The position numbers and the translations under genes are program-made. The notes under the pieces were generated by a model. The model had not been told where the DNA came from. It saw only the letters and a program-made list of their open reading frames with translations, and did not search any database. From contig MEGH01000029.1 of NCBI GenBank assembly GCA_001725415.1, forward strand, positions 1 to 49,154: a DNA stretch of 49,154 nucleotides, written 5' to 3'. The stretch's first letter is position 1. Each line of letters opens with the position of its first letter. Below, in pieces: positions 1 to 8,659 of the stretch. The stretch comes from Pseudonocardia sp. SCN 73-27. GTDB lineage: Bacteria; Actinomycetota; Actinomycetes; Mycobacteriales; Pseudonocardiaceae.

Positions 1-88
1 CCCGACGATCCGCTACCAGCGGATCATCAGGCCATGACCACCTGTCTCACATGTGTTGAGACAAACCTGTCGCACATGTGCTGAGACA
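1..88 (-). mobile_element. Probable end of an insertion sequence cut by the window edge
   Basis: Two imperfect 21-bp copies, TGTCTCACATGTGTTGAGACA (43-63) and TGTCGCACATGTGCTGAGACA (68-88), lie 25 bp apart. Each is itself an inverted repeat of TGTC-CA and TG-GAGACA. A hairpin GATCCGCT-ACC-AGCGGATC occupies 7-25. Read on the minus strand the segment starts with TGTCTCAGCACATG, which resembles termini of IS481-type elements as I remember them. No transposase codons can be read here because the window starts inside the element. The outer boundary near 88 is inferred from where the repeat ends and the palindrome at 94 begins. Confidence 0.45.
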
Positions 89-93
89 GAACA

Positions 94-121
94 GGTCGCT
101 ATAGCGACCATTACCGCTCAC
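94..121. repeat. Half copy of the 40-bp palindromic repeat
   Basis: The perfect 16-bp palindrome GGTCGCTATAGCGACC (94-109) is followed by ATTACCGCTCAC (110-121), the right arm of the repeat found intact at 10950, 24133 and 35139. The left arm expected at 82-93 is missing and is replaced by the IS-like end. The simplest reading is that an element inserted into, or recombined with, this copy. Confidence 0.7.
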
Positions 122-229
122 AGGCCCTGAAAGGCCTGCGTGGAGCGGCGTTGGACGGGCGTTGGACGGGTCCGGCGCACCGTCGTGGCAGCGGGCGGAC
201 CCACCGCCCCCACCACGGAGGACCGGGTC

Positions 230-742
230 ATGAGCACCCTGAGCATCTGGAAGTTCGACACCCCCGAGGGCGCCGAGACCGCGCTGCGCACCCTGGAACG
301 CCTGCAGGCGCAGCGGCTCGTCGTCGTCGACGACGCGTCCGTCGTGTCGTGGCAGGAGGGCAAGCGGCGCCCGAAGACCTACCAGGCGGGCAGCGTCGCC
401 GGCACCGCCGCGCTGTCGGGCGCGTTCTGGGGGCTGCTGTTCGGGCTGCTGTTCCTGCTGCCGATCGCGGGCATGGCGATCGGCGCCGCCGCGGGTGCGG
501 CGATGGGCCTGTCCAGGCTCGGGCTGTCCGACGAGTTCCTGCAGCAGGTCCGCGACAACGTCACCCCCGGGACGTCGGCGCTGTTCCTGCTGACCCGCGA
601 CGCCGTCGTCGACCGGATCGCCGAGACCTTCGAGGGCACCCACGCCGACCTGCTGGTCACGAACCTCGGCCGCGAGGAGGAGGCCGCCTTGCGGGCCGCG
701 TTCTCCGCGAACGAGACCGAGGAGGCCCCCGTCGCGTCCTGA
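230..742 (+). CDS. DUF1269 family membrane protein
   Basis: This 170-residue protein resembles the DUF1269 family of actinobacterial membrane proteins, whose function is not established. The N-terminal part (about 1-60) is a soluble ferredoxin-like segment with the sequence WKFDTPEGAE near its start. A Gly/Ala/Leu-rich hydrophobic stretch at about 62-96 probably forms a hairpin in the membrane, and the C-terminal part is acidic. I chose the ATG at 230 because GGAGGA lies just upstream at 217-222 and the family begins here. A longer in-frame reading from 140 would run into the intergenic region. It converges on the large regulator that ends at 753. Function unknown. Confidence 0.8.
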   Translation: MSTLSIWKFDTPEGAETALRTLERLQAQRLVVVDDASVVSWQEGKRRPKTYQAGSVAGTAALSGAFWGLLFGLLFLLPIAGMAIGAAAGAAMGLSRLGLSDEFLQQVRDNVTPGTSALFLLTRDAVVDRIAETFEGTHADLLVTNLGREEEAALRAAFSANETEEAPVAS

Positions 743-752
743 GCGCGGACGG

Positions 753-3632
753 TCAGGCGGGTGCCGACGCCGTGACGTCGAGGCCCGCCACCACCTCTGC
801 GAGCGTCAGCCGGGAACCCTCGGCCCGGGCCTGGTCGACCTCGTCGTCGGCCAGCGCCCGGGTCACCTGGTCGAGCAGCGCCGTCGACCCCTCGACGGCG
901 GGCCACCGCAGCCCGTTGCGCAGCGCCTGCGTCCGCGCCGCCGCGTACAACCGGGCAGCTTCGTACGGCTCACCGGCCATCGCGACGACGACCGCCCGCA
1001 GCTCCAGGGCGACGGGCCCGTCGGACGACCCGAGGACGAGCCGGTGCGCGATCATCCGGTCCGACCACGTCAGCCCGGTGGCGACGTCGCCGGCGCGGAT
1101 CGCGGCGATCACCCCGACCCCCGACGTCAGCAGGGCGACGTGCAGGTTGCCCAGGCGGGCGGCCCGCTCGTGCAGGTCGTCGACGTCGATACCGGTGAGG
1201 TCGCCCGCGTTGCTGCCGGCCATGGCGTCACAGGTGTCGGCGAGCAGCCGCAGGTCGGGGTCGTCGGCGGCGTCGGCCGCGACCGCGACCCGGGCGCCGA
1301 CCTCCCGTCCGCGGTCGGCGGCGTCGGCCATGAACAGCGAGTGCGCGAGCAGCATCGCCCCCTCGGCGACGACCCGGCTCGTCCCGGCCCGGGCCTCGTC
1401 GACCAGCGCGAACGCGCGGTCCATGTGCGGGGCGGCGAGGTCGACGCGGTCGGCGGAGGCGAGATGGTGGGCGAGGGTGAGCCGCACCAGCGCCGCCGAC
1501 ATCGGATCGGCGAGGTGTTCCAGGCCGAGGGCGCGTTCGGCCCACGTCCGGCCCTCGATGCTCTTGCTGCGGAAGTACCAGTACGGCCCGAGCCGGGCGA
1601 CGAGCTCCACCCCGGCAGGCCCGGGCGCGTCGACGAGCAGGTGCTGCAGCGTCGCCCGCAGCGTGGGCAGGTCGTCGTCGAGGACGTCGAACCACTCCGA
1701 CTCGGCGGCGTGTCCCAGCGGCGGTTTCGTCCGCACGACCGTGCGGACCCAGGCGTCGCGACGCTCCTGCAGTGTCGTCGGGTCGCCGGCGGTGTGGGCG
1801 GCGTGCCCGCGGACGGTCGCGAGCTGGCTGAACCGCGACGGTCCGCCCGGCCGGCCCGGACCCAGCGGCACGAGCAGCGACCGGTGCACCAGCCGGGCGA
1901 CGACGTCACCCACGTCGGCGGTGTCGTCCGCGACCGCGTCGGCGGCCGTGACGGTGAACGCGCCCCGCAGCACCGACACCGCCCGGTGCACGGCGGCCTC
2001 GTCGGGCGGGAGCATCGCGTAGCTCTGCTCGATCGCCGCCCGGACCGTGCGGTGGTGGTCGCTGCCGCGGCCGATGCGGGCCAGCGAGCTGGGGTCGGTG
2101 GTGACCTGGTGGGCGATCTCGTCGAGGCTGAACGCCCGTACCCGGGCGGCGGCCAGCTCGAGCGCGAGCGGCACCCCGTCGACGGCCGCCGCGATCTTCA
2201 CCGCGTCCCCGATCACGCCGAGGTCGGTGACGTCGGCACCGGCCGTGGCCAGCCGTTCCAGCAGCAGCGACACCGCGGGGGAGCGGGTGACGTCCTCGTC
2301 GCCGTCGGGCAGCGGCAGCGGCCCGACCGGGTGGACGTGCTCCCCGTAGACCTCCAGCGGCTCCCGGCTCGTGACCAGCACGGCCGCGCCGGTGGGGGCG
2401 TCGAGCCACTCCTCGACCAGCTCCGCCACCGGGTCGAGGATCTGCTCGCAGTTGTCCAGGACGAGGAGCACCCGCCGCGCCCGCACGACCGAGGCGAGAG
2501 CGTCGCGGGGGTGGTCGCCGAACTCGGCGGCCGGCCCGAGCGCCGTCGAGATCGCGGCGACGACGTGGTCGGCGTCGGTCGCGGCGACGAGGTCGACGAA
2601 GTAGGCGCCGCCGTCGAACGTCGGGGCGGCGGTGCGCGCGACCTCGATCGCCAGTCGCGTCTTGCCGCAGCCGGCGGCGCCGACGAGCGTGACCAGCGGC
2701 GTCGTCGTCACCAGGCCGGCGAGTTCGGCCAGCTCCTCGGTCCGGCCGACGATCGGGGACACCCGGTGCGGGAGCCGGACCTCGGCCCGTTCGAGCGGGT
2801 CGGGCTCAGGAGAGCGCGGCGCCGGGACCGTCCGCGGCGGGCCGGCCAGTGCCGGGTCCTCGTGCAGGATGCGGGCCTGCACGTCGCGCAGCTCGGGGCC
2901 GGGCTCGATGCCGAGCTCCTCGTCGAGCAGTCGGCGGACCCGCCGGTACGTCGCGAGCGCCTCGTCGGCGCGGCCCAGCCGGTGCTGCGCGAGCATCCGC
3001 AGCGCCCACAGCCGTTCGCGCATCGGGTTGTCGGCGACGGCCGTCTCCAGTTCCAGCAGCGCCCGGTCCGGTGTGCCCCCGGCCAGCAGCGCCTCGACCA
3101 GCAGCTCCCGGACCTGGTCGCGCTGCTCCTCCAGGCGGGCGACCGCGGGGGCCGCCCACTCCTCGTCGGACAGCGGGGCGAACGGACGGCCCCGCCACAG
3201 GCCGAGCGCCTCGTCGGCGCGGTCGCGGGCGTCGGCGGGGCGACCGTCGGCGAGCAGGGCGCGGGCCTCGTCGGCCAGCCGGGAGAACCGCAGCGAGTCG
3301 ACCGCAGCCGGGTCGACGACGAGCCGGTAACCGCCGGCCTCGTGCAGCAACACTCCCGACGGCGCCCCACGGCCACGGTCGGGTTCGAGCGCCTTGCGCA
3401 GCCGCCACACGTGCGAGTCGAGCGTCGACGGCGAGCGCGGGACGTCGCCCCACATCGCCGCCATCAACGCCGCCGACCCCACGTGCCGGCCCGTCCCGAT
3501 CAGCAGCAACGACAGTGCGGCCATCAGGCGGCCACCGCCGAGCGCGACAGGCTCGCCCGCGCGCGCGACCTCCAACGTGCCGAGGTCGCGGAACCGCAGA
3601 CCCCCCGGCGCCGCCGCGACGCTCCCCACCAT
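753..3632 (-). CDS. AfsR/SARP-type regulator: BTAD domain plus NB-ARC-like ATPase and repeat region
   Basis: A protein of about 959 residues. An OmpR-like winged helix occupies about 10-100 (RFRDLGTLEVARAGEPVALG at its start) and is followed by a bacterial transcriptional activation domain (about 105-250). An AP-ATPase follows, with Walker A GAAGCGKT at 318-325 and Walker B LLVLDNCEQ near 391-400, then TPR-like helices to the C-terminus. Such proteins activate transcription in response to unknown ligands. The ATG at 3632 has GGGAGG six bases upstream; the open frame continues to 4040 but without homology. It is divergent from the PrsW gene, and direct repeats in the gap (3756-3785) look like a binding site for this class. 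Target genes are unknown; the PrsW/ligase pair is the obvious candidate. Confidence 0.88.
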   Translation of the reverse strand: MVGSVAAAPGGLRFRDLGTLEVARAGEPVALGGGRLMAALSLLLIGTGRHVGSAALMAAMWGDVPRSPSTLDSHVWRLRKALEPDRGRGAPSGVLLHEAGGYRLVVDPAAVDSLRFSRLADEARALLADGRPADARDRADEALGLWRGRPFAPLSDEEWAAPAVARLEEQRDQVRELLVEALLAGGTPDRALLELETAVADNPMRERLWALRMLAQHRLGRADEALATYRRVRRLLDEELGIEPGPELRDVQARILHEDPALAGPPRTVPAPRSPEPDPLERAEVRLPHRVSPIVGRTEELAELAGLVTTTPLVTLVGAAGCGKTRLAIEVARTAAPTFDGGAYFVDLVAATDADHVVAAISTALGPAAEFGDHPRDALASVVRARRVLLVLDNCEQILDPVAELVEEWLDAPTGAAVLVTSREPLEVYGEHVHPVGPLPLPDGDEDVTRSPAVSLLLERLATAGADVTDLGVIGDAVKIAAAVDGVPLALELAAARVRAFSLDEIAHQVTTDPSSLARIGRGSDHHRTVRAAIEQSYAMLPPDEAAVHRAVSVLRGAFTVTAADAVADDTADVGDVVARLVHRSLLVPLGPGRPGGPSRFSQLATVRGHAAHTAGDPTTLQERRDAWVRTVVRTKPPLGHAAESEWFDVLDDDLPTLRATLQHLLVDAPGPAGVELVARLGPYWYFRSKSIEGRTWAERALGLEHLADPMSAALVRLTLAHHLASADRVDLAAPHMDRAFALVDEARAGTSRVVAEGAMLLAHSLFMADAADRGREVGARVAVAADAADDPDLRLLADTCDAMAGSNAGDLTGIDVDDLHERAARLGNLHVALLTSGVGVIAAIRAGDVATGLTWSDRMIAHRLVLGSSDGPVALELRAVVVAMAGEPYEAARLYAAARTQALRNGLRWPAVEGSTALLDQVTRALADDEVDQARAEGSRLTLAEVVAGLDVTASAPA

Positions 3633-3755
3633 CGCCCTCCCGATCACCCGACGACCAGCGAATCGGGCAATCTTCCACTCGCACACCGCCGCTCGGGTGT
3701 TACGCACCGGCACCGGCGCACCGCGGCCCGTCACCGGGCTTCTGTGCGGACGCCG

Positions 3756-3785
3756 TTGGCGAGATCGTTGGAGAGGGATTGGAGA
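3756..3785 (+). promoter_or_regulatory. Direct repeats resembling a SARP operator
   Basis: TTGGCGA (3756-3762), TTGGAGA (3768-3774) and TTGGAGA (3779-3785) are heptamers whose starts are 12 and 11 bases apart. SARP/BTAD regulators are known to bind direct heptamer repeats at about one helical turn, usually next to the -35 region. The array lies between a BTAD regulator and the gene starting at 3856. I could not place a convincing -10 hexamer after it. Confidence 0.4.
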
Positions 3786-3855
3786 CAACGGTGCGAGCGT
3801 CCTCGCAGACACCGCGGAACACACAGACACCGCACTGCGAGGAAGGACCACCCCG

Positions 3856-4686
3856 ATGACCGCACCCGCCCCCGGCCTCACGCGAGGCTCAGCAGCAAGA
3901 CGACACGGCTGGATCGCCGTGCTCGTCGTCGGCGCGGTCCTGTTCGTGGTGGTCGAACGAACCCTCGTCGGTACCCAGAACCCCAACTTCGTCCCGTCGG
4001 CGATCCTGCTCGGCGCGGCGATCGTGCCCGCCGCGTTCATCGCCTTCGTCTACGGACGGCGGCTGCCCTACGACGTCGGCGGCGCCGCGATCGGGCTGTC
4101 CGCCCTGTTCGGGGGCATCGTCGGCACCGTCGTGGCCGGGACGCTGGAGTACGACGTCCAGCGTGATCTCGGCGTCCTGCCCATGATCGGCGTCGGTCTC
4201 ATCGAGGAGGCCAGCAAGCTGCTGGTCCCACTTGCGGTGCTGCTGTTCGTGTCCCGCTTCCGCACCCGCGCCGACGGCCTGCTCCTCGGCGTCGCCGCGG
4301 GCGCCGGGTTCGCCGCGCTCGAGACGATGGGCTACGCCTTCACGACGCTCATCCAGTCCAAGGGCAGCATCACCGACACGATCGACGTGCTCATGTTGCG
4401 CGGCATCATGAGCCCTGCCGCCCACATGTCGTGGACGGGCATCACCGCCGCCGCGCTGTACGCCGCCGCCGAGTCGGGCTGGGCCGGCCGCAAGGTCGGG
4501 ATGTTCGTGGGCGCGTTCGTCGTCGCCGTCGGCCTGCACACCGCGTGGGACAGCTCGCCCAACCTGTTCTGGACCGGCGCGGTCGCCGTCGTCAGCCTCG
4601 GGCTGCTGGGCTGGACCGTGCACCGCACGGCCGTCGACACCCGCGCCCGCCTGCACCCGCACGCCGCGCACGCCCGGGTGGCCTGA
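3856..4686 (+). CDS. PrsW family intramembrane metalloprotease
   Basis: A 276-residue polytopic membrane protein with the PrsW signatures: EEASK (residues 117-121), FAALE (152-156), a histidine in AAHMSW (190) and HTAWD (228-232). These residues are thought to coordinate the metal in this CPBP-related superfamily. PrsW of Bacillus cleaves an anti-sigma factor; the substrate here is unknown and no anti-sigma gene is adjacent. Start ATG 3856 follows AGGAAGG. The stop is followed one base later by the GTG of the acyl-CoA ligase, so the two are probably cotranscribed. The BTAD regulator is divergent. Confidence 0.88.
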   Translation: MTAPAPGLTRGSAARRHGWIAVLVVGAVLFVVVERTLVGTQNPNFVPSAILLGAAIVPAAFIAFVYGRRLPYDVGGAAIGLSALFGGIVGTVVAGTLEYDVQRDLGVLPMIGVGLIEEASKLLVPLAVLLFVSRFRTRADGLLLGVAAGAGFAALETMGYAFTTLIQSKGSITDTIDVLMLRGIMSPAAHMSWTGITAAALYAAAESGWAGRKVGMFVGAFVVAVGLHTAWDSSPNLFWTGAVAVVSLGLLGWTVHRTAVDTRARLHPHAAHARVA

Positions 4687-4687
4687 C

Positions 4688-6160
4688 GTGGACACCTACA
4701 TCGAGAACCTCGTCGAGACCCTCCAGCGGGCCGGCGACCGGACGGTCCTGCGCCGCGACGGCGTCGGCACCTCCGCCGCCGACCTGCTCGCCTCGATCCA
4801 CCGCTACGCCCGGGCGCTCGACCGGATGGGTGTCGGCCGCGGCGACCTCGTCGCGATGATGGCGCCCAACCGGCCCGAGGCCCTCGCCGTCCGGTACGCC
4901 GCGCACCTGATCGGCGCGGGCGCGGTCTATCTGTCGGTACCGCCCGATCCGCAGCGCCGGGCACGGATGATCACGCAGTTCGACCCGCGGTTCGTCGTGG
5001 TCTTCCCCGACACGGTCGCCCTGCTGCCGCCCGGCATCCCCGAACCGGTCGTGGCCGTCGGCGACGTCCCGGGTGTCGACGTCCGGCTCGACCTGTTCGC
5101 CGCCGCCGAGTCGTCGGAACCCGTGGCGTGCCGGGCGCGGCCCGAGGACCTCGCCGTCGTCATCTCCTCCGGGGGGACGACGGGCGTACCCAAGGGCAGC
5201 CGCCGTGACTTCGCCTCCTACACCGCCGCCGTCGTCGTCCCGAGCCCGCCGGGCCGCCGGCAGCTGGCCAACGGCAAGCTCGCCTACCTCACCCAGATCC
5301 TCGTCGACACCACGCTGCTCGGCGGTGGAACCGTTGTGCTGCAGGACTCCTACGAGCCCGTCGCGACGCTGCGGGCCATCGAGGACGAGCACATCACACA
5401 CCTGTTCCTCGTCGAACCGCAGCTGTTCGACCTCATGGACCACCCTGCCGTCGACGACCACGACCTCACCTCGCTGCAGGCAGTCACCCACATCGGTGCG
5501 CTCGCCCCGCCGGTGCTGCGCGAACGCGCCCGCGCCCGGCTCGGCCCCGTCGTCATGCACACCTACGGCGCCAGCGAGATCGGCATCGTCAGCGCGCTCA
5601 GCCCGGCCGAGCACGACCGGCCCTCCCGGTTCCGCTGCGCCGGCCGCGTCGCCCCGGGTGTCGACGTCCGCTTCCGCGCCGCCGACGGCACCCTGCACCT
5701 GACGGCCGGGCACGTCGAGGTGCGCTCGCCCGCGATGGCGCAGGGCTACCGGCACCGAGCGAGCGAGGAGGCGGAGAACTTCGTCGACGGCTGGTACCGC
5801 ACCGGCGACCTCGGGGAGATCGACGACGAGGGCATGCTCCGCATCCTCGGCCGCGCCGTCGACATCGGGGAGGTCGGCGACGTGACGCTCGCCGACGTCA
5901 TGGACACCCTGTGCCGCAGGTCCGACGTCCGCTACGCCGTCGGCGTCATGGACCCCGACCGGGGGGTGCGGATCGCGGCCGTCGAGGCGTGGCCCGGGGG
6001 CACTGTGGACGTCGACGGCTGCCGGGCCACGGTCGCGGAGGTCCTCGGGGCCGATGTCGCCGACCATCTGCAGGTGCTGCCCGTCGAGACGATTCCCCGG
6101 ACCGAGCAGGGCAAGCCCAACCGGCCGGCCATCCGCGAGGCGGCGCTCCCGACAGCGTGA
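4688..6160 (+). CDS. AMP-binding acyl-CoA synthetase / fatty-acid--CoA ligase family
   Basis: A 490-residue adenylate-forming enzyme. It has the P-loop SSGGTTGVPKG (160-170), YGASEIG (about 293), the hinge motif YRTGDLGE (about 371) and a C-terminal EQGKPNR with the lysine expected to act in adenylation. The family activates a carboxylic acid with ATP and transfers it to CoA or a carrier protein. It is shorter than classical long-chain ligases, and the substrate cannot be read from sequence. Start GTG 4688 lies one base after the PrsW stop. No thioesterase, carrier protein or polyketide gene is next to it. Confidence 0.85.
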   Translation: MDTYIENLVETLQRAGDRTVLRRDGVGTSAADLLASIHRYARALDRMGVGRGDLVAMMAPNRPEALAVRYAAHLIGAGAVYLSVPPDPQRRARMITQFDPRFVVVFPDTVALLPPGIPEPVVAVGDVPGVDVRLDLFAAAESSEPVACRARPEDLAVVISSGGTTGVPKGSRRDFASYTAAVVVPSPPGRRQLANGKLAYLTQILVDTTLLGGGTVVLQDSYEPVATLRAIEDEHITHLFLVEPQLFDLMDHPAVDDHDLTSLQAVTHIGALAPPVLRERARARLGPVVMHTYGASEIGIVSALSPAEHDRPSRFRCAGRVAPGVDVRFRAADGTLHLTAGHVEVRSPAMAQGYRHRASEEAENFVDGWYRTGDLGEIDDEGMLRILGRAVDIGEVGDVTLADVMDTLCRRSDVRYAVGVMDPDRGVRIAAVEAWPGGTVDVDGCRATVAEVLGADVADHLQVLPVETIPRTEQGKPNRPAIREAALPTA

Positions 6161-6263
6161 GCGCCTTCTGACCTTCGTCTGCCGGACAGCCGTCCCGCCG
6201 AGTTCGACAACGGACTGGTACGAGGCGCCGGTGACTCGCGGCACAGCGCCACCCGAATGGACG

Positions 6264-6313
6264 GTGACGGTCTTCGACCGCCTCGCCATAGTAGGGCCAC
6301 TGGTCAGACCAGT
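6264..6313 (+). promoter_or_regulatory. Promoter with overlapping FadR/GntR-type operator
   Basis: ACTGGTCAGACCAGT (6299-6313) is a 15-bp palindrome, perfect except for its centre base. Its core TGGTCAGACCA matches the TGGT-N-ACCA style of site bound by FadR-subfamily GntR regulators. A possible -35 (GTGACG, 6264-6269) and -10 (CATAGT, 6287-6292) with 17-bp spacing would place the transcription start at the operator, consistent with repression. The nearest GntR gene (8660) is in the operon that starts 39 bases downstream. Confidence 0.55.
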
Positions 6314-6351
6314 AGCCGAGGTGGACGTCGAGCGAGCCCGGGGAGCGACCC

Positions 6352-7368
6352 GTGAACGACGGTGGGACCACGAACACCACGAGGGAACGGCCGGAACCGC
6401 GGACCGACGCCGTGGCCGGGGCCGCCGGGATGCGTGCCGTGCGCGAGATCGCGACACGTTACGGCCTGGTCGCGGTGTGGATCGCCATGATCGTCGCGTT
6501 CACGATCCTCGCCCCGGGCCGGTTCCTGGTGGCGCAGAACATCGGCAACATCTTCGGTTCGCAGGCGGTCCTGCTGATCCTCGCGCTCGGTCTGATGTTC
6601 CCCGTCATCGCCGGTGAGTGGGACCTGTCGGTCGGCGCCATGCTGGGGCTGTCGCTCACCGTCGTCGGCTTCTTCAACGCGGTGCTCGACCTGCCGGTCT
6701 GGGTCGCGATCCTGGTCGCGCTGGTCATCGGGCTGGTCGTCGGCCTGCTCAACGCGTTCTTCATCGTCGTCGCCGGGGTGCCGTCGCTGATCGCGACGCT
6801 CGGCATGGCGACGCTGCTCGGCGGGGTCACCTACGCCATCTCCAACTCGACGATCTCCGGGCTCGACCAGGGGTTCGTCGACATCGGTCAGCACTCGATC
6901 CTCGCGATCCCGACGCCGTTCTACGTCGCGATCGTGATGGCGCTGATCGCCTGGTACGTCCTGCGATGGACCCCGGGCGGGCGGTACCTGTTCTTCGTCG
7001 GGTCCAACCGCGACGTCGCCCGGCTCTCGGGCATCCGCGTGGGTCGCGTCCGGGTCACGGCGCTGGTCGTCTCCGGCGTCGTCAGCGCATTCGCCGGCGT
7101 CGTGCTCGCTGCGTCGCTCGGCGCCTCGGGTCCGACGATCGGTGCCCCCTACCTGCTGCCCGCGTTCGCCGCGATCTTCCTGGGCGCCACCGCCGTCACC
7201 CCCGGCCGGCTCAACGTCTGGGGCACGGTCATCGCCGTCTACTTCCTGATCACCGGCGTCACCGGCATGCAGCTGCTGGGCGCTCCGTCGTGGGTCCAGG
7301 ACGTCTTCTACGGCGCGATCCTGCTCGCCGCCGTCGCGCTGAGCCTGCTCGCCAGGCGGCGCCGATGA
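6352..7368 (+). CDS. ABC transporter permease, RbsC/BPD_transp_2 type
   Basis: A 338-residue membrane protein with about eight to ten hydrophobic helices and the family pattern AGEWDLSVGAMLGL near residues 86-99, followed by LNAFFIVVAGVPSLIATLG. Permeases of this type serve importers for sugars, nucleosides, autoinducer-2 and some N-heterocycles. Here the cargo is probably the substrate of the amidohydrolase encoded downstream. GTG 6352 is preceded by GGGGAG. It is the first gene of the cluster running to 14623, directly behind the palindromic operator. Confidence 0.9.
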   Translation: MNDGGTTNTTRERPEPRTDAVAGAAGMRAVREIATRYGLVAVWIAMIVAFTILAPGRFLVAQNIGNIFGSQAVLLILALGLMFPVIAGEWDLSVGAMLGLSLTVVGFFNAVLDLPVWVAILVALVIGLVVGLLNAFFIVVAGVPSLIATLGMATLLGGVTYAISNSTISGLDQGFVDIGQHSILAIPTPFYVAIVMALIAWYVLRWTPGGRYLFFVGSNRDVARLSGIRVGRVRVTALVVSGVVSAFAGVVLAASLGASGPTIGAPYLLPAFAAIFLGATAVTPGRLNVWGTVIAVYFLITGVTGMQLLGAPSWVQDVFYGAILLAAVALSLLARRRR

Positions 7369-7400
7369 GCCGGCCGACGAGCCACCCGAACACCGAGCCC

Positions 7401-7416
7401 GGCCCGGCGCCGGGCC
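7401..7416. repeat. GC-rich palindrome between permease and binding-protein genes
   Basis: GGCCCGGCGCCGGGCC is a perfect 16-bp palindrome in the 85-base gap. Hairpins just upstream of a binding-protein gene often stabilise that part of an ABC operon mRNA and raise its expression; that role here is inference. There is no T-tract, so it is not a classical terminator. Confidence 0.4.
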
Positions 7417-7453
7417 AGGAGCACGTCCCCGTCCGTCCCGGTGAGGAGCAGCA

Positions 7454-8632
7454 ATGAGAACAGGACCGCAGCAACGACGCCGCGGCGCGACCAGGGCGTT
7501 CGGGGCACTCGCCACCGCCGCCGCACTGACCGTCCTCGCGGCCTGTGGCGGCCAGAGCGGCGGCGGATCGGGCGGTGGCTCCGGCGCCGCGGCCGATCCG
7601 GCCGCCGTGCAGAAGGCCACCGACTCCACGACGGCGCTCAGCGCGCCCCCGGAGTTCGGCCTCACCGACGCCGACAAGGTCGACCCCGCGGGCGCCTCGG
7701 GCAAGAAGCTGTGGATCATCGACATCTCGTCGTCCATCCCTCTCGTCCAGGTCAGCGACGCCGCCACGACGCAGGCCCTCGGGCTGGTCGGCGCGACCGT
7801 CAAGACCTACGACGGCAAGGGCTCGGTCACCGAGTACACCCGCGGCATCCAGGCCGCGATCGCCGACAAGGCCGACGTCATCGCCCTCTACGCGATCGAC
7901 CCGAACCTCGTCGCGGGCCCGATCCAGCAGGCGGCCGACGCCGGCATCAAGGTGATCGTCGTCCAGTACGGCGACCCCGGCGCGCCGCTGCCCAAGAACG
8001 TCGCCGCCCAGGTCACCTACCCCTACACCGACGCCGGCGCGGCGATGGCCAACTTCATCGTCTCCGACTCCAAGGGCGCCGCGGTGGGCGTCGAGTTCAT
8101 CTCGGCCTCGGACGTCAGCAACTCGAAGGCGATCGTCGGCGGCTTTCAGGACACGCTCGAGGCGGCCTGCCCGAACTGCTCGCTGACCGTCGACGACGTG
8201 CCCGTCGCCGACTGGCAGACCAAGATCACGACGCAGGTCAACTCGACGCTCAACAGCCACCCGGACATCAAGTACGTCGTCCCGGTCTACGACGGCATGG
8301 CCACCTTCGCCGTCCCGGCCATCAAGACGTCGGGCAAGAAGGACGTCAAGCTCGTCAGCTTCAACGCGACGAAGTCGATCATGCAGAACCTCAAGGACAA
8401 CGACACCGTCGTCGCCGACGTCGGCTCCCCGCAGGCATGGGAGGGCTGGGCGCTCGCCGACCAGTTCATCCGCGTCGTCACCGGCAGCAAGCCGCTCGAC
8501 GACACCAAGGTCGGGCTACGCATGTTCACGGCGCAGAACATCGGCTCGATCGACCTGTCCGCGCCCGAGTCGACCTGGTACGGCGTCGACTACGAGAGCG
8601 GATACAAGAAGCTGTGGGGTGTCGGCCAGTAG
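7454..8632 (+). CDS. Substrate-binding lipoprotein of the ABC importer (Peripla_BP_4 type)
   Basis: A 392-residue exported protein with a basic N-terminus, a hydrophobic stretch and lipobox LTVLAAC with the lipidated cysteine at position 31, followed by a Gly/Ser linker. The mature part has the two-lobed sugar-binding-like fold pattern (KKLWIIDISSSIPLVQ, VIALYAIDPNLVAGPIQQAADAGIKVIVVQYG). It would capture ligand outside the membrane and pass it to the permease at 6352. ATG 7454 follows GAGGAG. The ligand is not evident; cluster context suggests a cyclic amide or ureide rather than a sugar. Confidence 0.9.
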   Translation: MRTGPQQRRRGATRAFGALATAAALTVLAACGGQSGGGSGGGSGAAADPAAVQKATDSTTALSAPPEFGLTDADKVDPAGASGKKLWIIDISSSIPLVQVSDAATTQALGLVGATVKTYDGKGSVTEYTRGIQAAIADKADVIALYAIDPNLVAGPIQQAADAGIKVIVVQYGDPGAPLPKNVAAQVTYPYTDAGAAMANFIVSDSKGAAVGVEFISASDVSNSKAIVGGFQDTLEAACPNCSLTVDDVPVADWQTKITTQVNSTLNSHPDIKYVVPVYDGMATFAVPAIKTSGKKDVKLVSFNATKSIMQNLKDNDTVVADVGSPQAWEGWALADQFIRVVTGSKPLDDTKVGLRMFTAQNIGSIDLSAPESTWYGVDYESGYKKLWGVGQ

Positions 8633-8659
8633 TCACCCCACACGGACAGGAACGCACGC

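Noticed and set aside
1044-4166. Plus-strand open frame of about 1040 codons opposite the BTAD regulator
   Set aside because: Arg/Gly/Asp-rich composition, no ribosome site and exact antisense position to a gene with clear domains. Long antisense frames are expected at this GC content.
4592-6457. Minus-strand frame of about 620 codons opposite the acyl-CoA ligase
   Set aside because: Antisense shadow of a gene with all adenylation motifs; no recognisable domain of its own.
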